DNA from: Mycobacterium colombiense
GTDB taxonomy: Bacteria > Actinomycetota > Actinomycetes > Mycobacteriales > Mycobacteriaceae
Length of the DNA: 64,000 nucleotides
Assembly: GCF_001953985.1 (NCBI RefSeq)
Contig: NZ_MBEI01000044.1
Span: 1 to 64,000, forward strand
Direction: 5' to 3'
This document shows positions 59,083 to 64,000 of the stretch, piece after piece (positions within the stretch are counted from its first letter, which is position 1; each line of letters starts with the position of its first letter). The position numbers were made by a program, and so were the translations under genes. The notes below the pieces were generated by a model. It saw only the letters and a program-made list of their open reading frames with translations, made no database searches and was not told where the DNA came from.

Positions 59083-59844
59083 TTAGGACGCGGACCGCAC
59101 GCTGCGGCCGTGGGCCAGCTGGTGCGGGCTCGACCGGCGCGACGACTGCCGGGCGGTGGCGGCGACGACCGGCGGCAGGGCCCGCCGGAATCGGTTCGCG
59201 ACCAGGCGTGCCAGCCCGGGATGGGTGCCCAGCGGCTCACTGACCAGGTCGGCGCCGCAGGCGTGCAGCCGTTGCTGGAACAGGCCGTCGGCCAATAGAT
59301 ATGAGGCGACGACGACGCGGCCGCCGGCGCGGCGCGCCCGGGCCACCGCCTCGGGCAGCTGCGGCTCGCCGGTGGCCGCGAACGCCAGGCTCACCCGCGA
59401 TCCGGTCAGCGCCGACACCAGCGTCGCGGTGGTGTGCAGGTCCGTGCGCGCCTTGACGTCCGAGGTCCCCGCTGCCGCCAAGATCACCGAATCACCGGGT
59501 CGCCAACCACATTTCACCAACTGGTCGCCGACGATCCGCGCGATTTGACCGCTCGGGCCCAATGCCGGGGTGACGATGACGTTCGGGTGTCCGCTGATCT
59601 CGACGTGAGCGGGCAGATCGGCCCGGACGTGGTAACCGCGCGACAGGAACGCGGGCACCACGATGGCGGCGCGGTCGGCGGCCTTCGCGCGCACCAGGAC
59701 CTCGCTGGGGGTGGGGCCCACCACGTCGACGAAGGCGACGTCCACGGTGCTGCGAACCAACGTACTCACTTGTGCCGCAAGGTCTTCGATCATCGTCACG
59801 CCACCCGGCCTGCGGGTGCCGTGCGCTACCAGGATCAGTGCCAT
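59083..59844 (-). CDS. Sirohydrochlorin ferrochelatase (CbiX/SirB)-like protein, Rv0259c
   Basis: 253 residues. It opens with LILVAHGTRRPGG, where His8 is the chelatase catalytic histidine, and continues with the second motif FLSRGYHVRADLPAHV. The second half repeats the fold (LAFAATGEPQLPEAV, VASYLLADGLFQQRLHACG). The C-terminal 30 residues are basic and probably disordered. It would insert iron into sirohydrochlorin to give siroheme, the prosthetic group of NirB next door. Its ATG lies 10 bp inside the end of the upstream uroporphyrinogen-III-synthase-like gene, so the two are coupled. Confidence 0.88.
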   Translation of the reverse strand: MALILVAHGTRRPGGVTMIEDLAAQVSTLVRSTVDVAFVDVVGPTPSEVLVRAKAADRAAIVVPAFLSRGYHVRADLPAHVEISGHPNVIVTPALGPSGQIARIVGDQLVKCGWRPGDSVILAAAGTSDVKARTDLHTTATLVSALTGSRVSLAFAATGEPQLPEAVARARRAGGRVVVASYLLADGLFQQRLHACGADLVSEPLGTHPGLARLVANRFRRALPPVVAATARQSSRRSSPHQLAHGRSVRSAS

Positions 59845-60998
59845 GGGGAATCTTCCGAATGGTCGATCGCGAGCCGGTAGCCGCGCTTGACCACCGTCGC
59901 GATGATGTTCTTGTCGCCCAGCGCCGTTCGCAGCCGCAACACTGCGGTATCGACGGCGTGTGGATCATTGCTGTTGCCGGGAAGCACTCGTAACAAGTCG
60001 TTGCGCGCGACGACATCACCGGGGCGCGCGGCCAGCGCGCGCAGGGTGGCCATGCCGGATCCCGACAGCGACTTCACCGAACCGTCGACCAACACGCAGG
60101 TTCCCCGGATCTCGATGTCGTGACCGGCCGCCCGGATGGCGCACGATCGCAGCGGCGGGAGCTCCTGCGCGATGTGACGGGCCAACGCCCCCAACCGCAT
60201 TCGCTCGGGTGACGACGTCGGGATCCCCGCTCGGACCAACGGTTGCGCGGTGACAGGACCGACGCACATCGCGTGCACGTCGCTGCGAAGCGCTTGTAGC
60301 AGCTGATCTTCGATGCCCAGCTCGCGGCTGCGCTCCAGCAGTGCCGCGCCGGCGGGCGCCGACGTGAAGGTCACCGCGTCGAATTGCCGCCGCGCGACCG
60401 AGGCGACGAGTTGGTCGAAGTCGCCGCCGGCCGGCGTTGGCTTCCAGCGGTACACGTGGATGGGGACCACCTCTGCGCCCGCAGCCCGCAATCCGTTGAT
60501 GAACTCCGGGAACGGGTCCCACCCGTCGGCGGCGCCGTGCAACTGGACGGCGATCCGCTTACCGGCGACGTCCGATTCGAGGAGGTAGCGCAGAACTTCG
60601 CGCGACGATTCGGATTTGGGGGACCACTCCTCGTGCAGCCCGGCGGCGCGTAGCGCGCCGGTCGCCTTCGGCCCGCGGGCCACGATCCGCGACTTGGCAA
60701 GCGACGCGAGCAGTTGGGTGGCCAATCCCCAGCCGTCGGCCGCGGCAACCCAGCCGCGGAAGCCGATCCCGGTGTGCGCCACCAAGATATCCGGGGGTTG
60801 GGCGATCACCGCTTCGGTGTGGTTCTGCAATTCGTCATCTTCGGGCAGCGCGATGATGTTGATGGCCGCGGCGCTGGAAACCTCCGCGCCGTTACGGCGC
60901 AGCAACGCGCACAGCTCCTCGGCGCGGTTCGCCGACGTGACGGCGATCCGGTAGCCGGTCAGCGGCGCGGAGTCTGGCGGGGCCAGTGGCGGGGCCAT
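59835..60998 (-). CDS. Uroporphyrinogen-III-synthase-like domain fused to a winged-helix DNA-binding domain, Rv0260c
   Basis: 387 residues from the ATG at 60998; an ATG at 61057 would add 20 residues. Residues about 15-265 form a HemD-like domain (GYRIAVTSANRAEELCALLRRNGAEV, ILVAHTGIGFRGW, DAVTFTSAPAGAALL). From about 290 a response-regulator type winged helix follows, with VARNDLLRVLPG, AVDTAVLRLRTALGD and VVKRGYRLA. It is thus probably a tetrapyrrole-sensing transcription factor, or a bifunctional enzyme/regulator. It is downstream of narK3 (77 nt) and overlaps the chelatase-like gene by 10 bp, so it is well placed to control this nitrite cluster. Confidence 0.9.
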   Translation of the reverse strand: MAPPLAPPDSAPLTGYRIAVTSANRAEELCALLRRNGAEVSSAAAINIIALPEDDELQNHTEAVIAQPPDILVAHTGIGFRGWVAAADGWGLATQLLASLAKSRIVARGPKATGALRAAGLHEEWSPKSESSREVLRYLLESDVAGKRIAVQLHGAADGWDPFPEFINGLRAAGAEVVPIHVYRWKPTPAGGDFDQLVASVARRQFDAVTFTSAPAGAALLERSRELGIEDQLLQALRSDVHAMCVGPVTAQPLVRAGIPTSSPERMRLGALARHIAQELPPLRSCAIRAAGHDIEIRGTCVLVDGSVKSLSGSGMATLRALAARPGDVVARNDLLRVLPGNSNDPHAVDTAVLRLRTALGDKNIIATVVKRGYRLAIDHSEDSPWH

Positions 60999-61075
60999 AT
61001 GAATTGTGTATGCCTGCGACGTTTCGGTTGCGTTACCGGTCAATTGCTGTGGCATTGCCCGTGTTGCGAGTCCGC

Positions 61076-62500
61076 TCACACACGCGCGACCTCGGTTTCC
61101 GGCGCCGCACCGGACACGTCCGGGGCCGACGCGGGACGGCGCACGTAGACCATCCAGGTCATGATCGCCGCCACGACGTAGGAAGCCAGAAACACCCAGT
61201 AGGCAGACGTTTCCGTGCCGGTATTCAGGTAGGACTGGCGCAGCGCCAAATTGATTCCCACGCCGCCCAACGCCCCGACGGCCGAGCAGATGCCGATCAG
61301 TGACCCCGACATCGCGCGGGCCCAATGACGGCGCTCATCCTCGCTCGTGTCCAGCGAGCGGCTGCGCGCCTCGTAGACCGAGGGGATCAGCTTGAAGACC
61401 GAGCCGTTGCCCATGCCGGATAGGACGAACAGCACCATGAAACCGGTGACGTAGCCGATCATGCTGGCGGTGTGCGTCGCGGCGTGGCGATCGTCGAGGG
61501 TGCTCACGGTGACCAGCAGCCCGGCGCCCAGGGTCATGCCGGCCAGCACGCCCAGGGTGACGCGGCTGCCGCCGAGGCGGTCCGCCAGCCGGCCGCCGTA
61601 GATGCGCGCCAGCGAGCCCAGCAAGGGACCGATGAAGGCCAGCTGCGCTGCGTGCAGCGCCGCATGCTTGGGGCTTTCCCCGCTTTCGGCAAAGTTGACC
61701 TGCATCACCTGCCCGAAGGCGAAGGAGAAGCCGATCCACGAGCCGAAGGTGGCGATGTAGAGCAGCGAGATCACATGGGTGTCGCGCTCGAACAAGATCT
61801 TGCGCATGGTGCTCAGCTGGGTGCCGTGATGGATGTTGTCCATGCACAACGCAGCCGAGATGCCCACGACGACCAGCAACACCAGGTACACCGCGCACAC
61901 CCAGTACGGCGCCTCGTGCCCGGCGGTGGCCAGCACCAGTAGGCCGACCAGTTGGATCACCGCGACCCCCAGGTTGGCGACGCCGGCGTTGACGGCCAGC
62001 GCGCCGCCCTTGAGCCGCTGCGGGTAGAAGGCGTTGACGTTGGCCAGCGAGGCCGCGTAATTGCCGCCGCCCAGTCCGGTCAGGGCCGCGCATAGCACGA
62101 ACGGCCACAGCGGCACTCCGGGATTGGCCAGCAACACGATCGTGCCGGCCGTCGGGATCAGCAGCACGAAGGCCGAGAACATCGTCCAGTTGCGGCCTCC
62201 GAAGGCCGCGATGCCCAGGGTGTAGGGGATCCGGGCGCACCCGCCGACCAGGGTGGCGACCGCGCCCAGCAGCAGCTTGTCGCCGGCGGAGAAGCCGTAG
62301 ACGGACCCCGGCATGAACAGCGCCATGACGGGCCACAGGGTCCAGATCGAAAACGCCACGTGGTCACCGGCGATGGTGCACAGCAGGTTGCGCCGGGCGA
62401 CCTTCTTGTTGCCGGCCTCCCAGGCCGCCGTGTCTTCCGGGTTCCAGTCCGCGATGCGGTGGTTGCGGCGCAGCGGTCCTGCCTTCGGCATGACGCTCAT
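61076..62500 (-). CDS. narK3: Nitrate/nitrite transporter NarK3
   Basis: 474 residues, major facilitator superfamily, about twelve membrane helices. Family landmarks are the cytosolic N-terminus with DWNPEDTAAWEAGNKKVARRN, the nitrate-signature glycine-rich helix TGLGGGNYAASLANVNAFYP, and GMGNGSVFKLIPSVY for the second signature. It imports nitrate or exchanges it for nitrite across the membrane. The ATG at 62500 overlaps the TGA of a 21-codon leader ORF as ATGA and has no strong Shine-Dalgarno of its own, so expression may depend on the leader. The aac(2') gene that follows in M. tuberculosis is absent. It corresponds to Rv0261c. Confidence 0.92.
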   Translation of the reverse strand: MSVMPKAGPLRRNHRIADWNPEDTAAWEAGNKKVARRNLLCTIAGDHVAFSIWTLWPVMALFMPGSVYGFSAGDKLLLGAVATLVGGCARIPYTLGIAAFGGRNWTMFSAFVLLIPTAGTIVLLANPGVPLWPFVLCAALTGLGGGNYAASLANVNAFYPQRLKGGALAVNAGVANLGVAVIQLVGLLVLATAGHEAPYWVCAVYLVLLVVVGISAALCMDNIHHGTQLSTMRKILFERDTHVISLLYIATFGSWIGFSFAFGQVMQVNFAESGESPKHAALHAAQLAFIGPLLGSLARIYGGRLADRLGGSRVTLGVLAGMTLGAGLLVTVSTLDDRHAATHTASMIGYVTGFMVLFVLSGMGNGSVFKLIPSVYEARSRSLDTSEDERRHWARAMSGSLIGICSAVGALGGVGINLALRQSYLNTGTETSAYWVFLASYVVAAIMTWMVYVRRPASAPDVSGAAPETEVARV

Positions 62501-62562
62501 GCGCGCACACTCATCCGGGAAACCGCTTGCGTCCCAACGGCATCGCACCGGTCGACGTGCAT
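62497..62562 (-). CDS. 21-residue leader ORF translationally coupled to narK3
   Basis: The ATG at 62562 follows a strong GAGAGGGAG with a 4-nt spacer. The peptide is MHVDRCDAVGTQAVSRMSVR plus Ala. HVD near the N-terminus and a cysteine recall the short putative leader peptides (RxHVD pattern) that precede sulfur and related genes in actinobacteria. Its TGA overlaps the ATG of narK3. It is a candidate translational attenuator, not a structural gene. Confidence 0.58.
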   Translation of the reverse strand: MHVDRCDAVGTQAVSRMSVRA

Positions 62563-62941
62563 ACAGCTCCCTCTCGTCAGGCCCCACGAACCGTCGCATC
62601 CGGCCGCCGCCACGCGAGGGGTCACCGCGCTCGCCCGGTACCGGGAGAGCTGTTCGGAGGCTGGCTTCGACGCTTGGGCGCCCCGAATGAAGGGGCGTGC
62701 CCCGTCGCACGATTCGATGCTCACATTTACGACGCGAGCGGGTCAACCGGAACGGGCCGATATCGCCTGTTAGTTGTTTACCAGTTGTCTGGTAAATCCC
62801 TGAGGGGCAATCAGTTCGCGAATGTGCGGTTCATCGAGCCCGAATCAGCGCCGCCATCAAGTGATTTCACACATACCCCCATGCCCGTGTGAGCTGGAAT
62901 ACATTGTGAGTCCGGCGCCGACGAATCGCGATCGAATTGCG
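62563..62941. other. narK3 leader/upstream region
   Basis: 379 nt with no protein gene I can support. It holds the palindrome at 62777-62796 and a GGGGC/GCCCC-rich hairpin around 62680-62705. M. tuberculosis carries the aac(2')-Ic gene in this interval; I see no remnant of it. Confidence 0.6.
62777..62796. promoter_or_regulatory. Perfect 20-bp palindromic element TTTACCAG-TTGT-CTGGTAAA
   Basis: Eight-base perfect arms (62777-62784 and 62789-62796) around TTGT in the narK3 upstream region, 277 nt before its start. It is probably an operator; AT-rich flanks fit a promoter at this point, which would give narK3 a long leader. Confidence 0.6.
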
Positions 62942-63853
62942 TTAGGAAAGTGGCCAACTCGCGGCCCCGGAGTGGGCGCCCACCAAAGCCCTGGGGCGGG
63001 CCCAGTGCAGCCGCACCGCCTGGCCGGGCCGCACCTGGGCGATCTTGTCGACGTCCTCGTCGACCACCACGCCGATCACCGGATAGCCACCGGTCACCGG
63101 ATGGTCGGGTCCTAGGATCACCGGTAAACCGTTGGGCGGCACCTGGATTGCGCCGCGGGTGGCACCCTCGCTGGGCAGCTGCCGGTCCGGGTAGCAGTGC
63201 TGCAGGGGCCGGCCGGTCAACCGCATCCCCACCCGGTCGCTGCGATCGGACGCCATCCAATACGTGTGCACCAGGCGGTCTGGCTCGACGAACCAATCGT
63301 CACGCGGCCCGGGCACCACGAACAGCTCGACGACGCCGCCGGTGATGGCCGCCACCGGCGCCTGGTCCAGTTCGGGATAGGCGTCGGTGTGCTCGCCGAT
63401 CGGGAGCCGGTCGCCGGCCTGCAGCGGCGACGGGCCGATGCCCGACATCACGTCGTAACTGCGCGAGCCCAGCACCGGTTCCACGCAGATGCCACCGCGG
63501 ATCGCCAGGTAGCTGCGCAGGCCGGCGCGGGGGACGCCCAACGAGATCACCTCGCCGTCGCGCACATGATGAATGCTGTTGGTGCCGAACTTGATTCCGT
63601 TGACGGTGGGATCGGTGTCGGCGCCCGTCACCGCGATGTCGACGTCACCGCCGGACACCCGGGCCGCGAAACCGCCGAATGTCACCTCCACGGTGGCGCG
63701 GTCGTCGGGGTTGGCCACCAGTCGGTTGGCCAGCCGGTGCGCGCGCCGGTCGGCGGCTCCGGACCGGCTCACCCCCAGATGGGCCAGTCCGGGGCGGCCG
63801 AGGTCTTGGACGACGGCGAGCGGTCCGGTGCGGAGGATCTCCAGGATTGCCAC
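62942..63853 (-). CDS. pxpC: 5-oxoprolinase subunit C / biotin-dependent carboxyltransferase (KipA/PxpC) family protein, Rv0263c
   Basis: 303 residues. The KipA/PxpC pattern is clear: [40 protein letters not shown] at the N-terminus, [20 protein letters not shown] in the middle, and [18 protein letters not shown] near the end. With PxpA and PxpB it forms an ATP-dependent 5-oxoprolinase that opens pyroglutamate to glutamate. The gene lies 41 nt downstream of pxpB on the same strand. It is not obviously related to the nitrite genes that follow. Confidence 0.9.
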   Translation of the reverse strand: MAILEILRTGPLAVVQDLGRPGLAHLGVSRSGAADRRAHRLANRLVANPDDRATVEVTFGGFAARVSGGDVDIAVTGADTDPTVNGIKFGTNSIHHVRDGEVISLGVPRAGLRSYLAIRGGICVEPVLGSRSYDVMSGIGPSPLQAGDRLPIGEHTDAYPELDQAPVAAITGGVVELFVVPGPRDDWFVEPDRLVHTYWMASDRSDRVGMRLTGRPLQHCYPDRQLPSEGATRGAIQVPPNGLPVILGPDHPVTGGYPVIGVVVDEDVDKIAQVRPGQAVRLHWARPRALVGAHSGAASWPLS

Positions 63854-63894
63854 GGTTGTCTCCTTAGCTGGCTATGGTGGCGACCCGCCACTGG

Positions 63895-64000
63895 CTAGAC
63901 GGCCCGGAACTGAACCCACATGCCCTGCGTCAACAACGCGGGGTTCGGCCGCTGCAAGTCCCACAGCACCGCATCGGTGCGGCCGATGAGTTGCCAGCCA
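63895..64000 (-). CDS. pxpB: C-terminal end of 5-oxoprolinase subunit B (KipI/PxpB), 5' partial
   Basis: Only the last 34 or so codons are in the window; the gene continues past the right edge on the minus strand. The visible peptide, [20 protein letters not shown] and then [14 protein letters not shown] before the TAG, matches the usual C-terminus of KipI/PxpB proteins. Its position immediately upstream of pxpC corresponds to Rv0264c. Confidence 0.82.
   Translation of the reverse strand, partial: GWQLIGRTDAVLWDLQRPNPALLTQGMWVQFRAV

Noticed and set aside
62563-62746. N-terminal extension of NarK3 up to 62746
   Set aside because: The extension is Arg-rich and lacks family similarity, whereas the ATG at 62500 is supported by coupling to the leader ORF and by the expected NarK N-terminus.

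Overview
The window is high-GC, gene-dense DNA from a mycobacterium. Gene order follows, from memory, the Mycobacterium tuberculosis block Rv0220 (lipC) to Rv0264c, but extra genes are inserted and several M. tuberculosis genes are missing. A nontuberculous, probably slow-growing species is the best guess. I see no rRNA, tRNA, insertion sequence, CRISPR array or PE/PPE gene. All orthology and family calls come from recognising the protein sequences and were not checked against a database.

Layout. 1-9.2 kb: end of lipC, a wax ester/TAG synthase, echA1, then an inserted lipid-degradation patch (TetR with a membrane methyltransferase; acyl-CoA ligase with a 98-residue partner; a second TetR with a 43-codon ORF, divergent from a crotonase) and an aldehyde dehydrogenase. 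9.2-17.5 kb: envelope genes, with a methyltransferase, inserted TerC and DedA membrane proteins, a GT4 glycosyltransferase, a GT-C-like membrane protein, pgfA and tmaT (trehalose monomycolate handling). 17.7-32.5 kb: an Rv1592c-like lipase, php lactonase with a fadD, fadE4, a DUF5996 gene, the tetR-R2lox operon, gabD1, and an inserted block with an AlsS-like enzyme, DUF309 and DUF2945 proteins and a LysR regulator beside NAD formate dehydrogenase. 32.5-40.1 kb: lipase-maturation-factor homologue, aftD with two small DUF2613 genes upstream, and lpqI. 40.1-50 kb: Rv0238-type TetR, an inserted ClC transporter, htdX-fabG4, fadA2, fadE5, a 2-oxoglutarate oxygenase, a flavin reductase-like protein and a 54-residue small protein. 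50-55.4 kb: the sdh1 operon, an Rv0250c-type protein, an ICL/PEP-mutase-type enzyme and hsp20. 55.6-64 kb: nirBD, an HTH-less TetR-like protein, a sirohydrochlorin-chelatase-like protein, a uroporphyrinogen-III-synthase/winged-helix fusion, narK3 and the start of the pxp locus.

How the genes fit together. htdX, fabG4, fadA2 and fadE5 supply hydratase, ketoreductase, thiolase and acyl-CoA dehydrogenase, a complete acyl-CoA chain-length-adjusting set. A TTACT-N4-AGTAA-type inverted repeat lies upstream of the tetR gene and of these transcription units, suggesting one regulon. nirBD, the tetrapyrrole-type genes and narK3 form a nitrite uptake, reduction and siroheme neighbourhood. aftD, pgfA and tmaT serve arabinan and mycolate assembly.

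The observations most worth checking are the shared inverted repeat of the htdX/fabG4/fadA2/fadE5 set, a DUF2613 gene that appears to start at ATT, a 21-codon leader ORF coupled to narK3, and the divergent TetR/crotonase control region. Several genes also carry a TANNNT box 6-9 nt before the start codon, as expected of leaderless mycobacterial transcripts.
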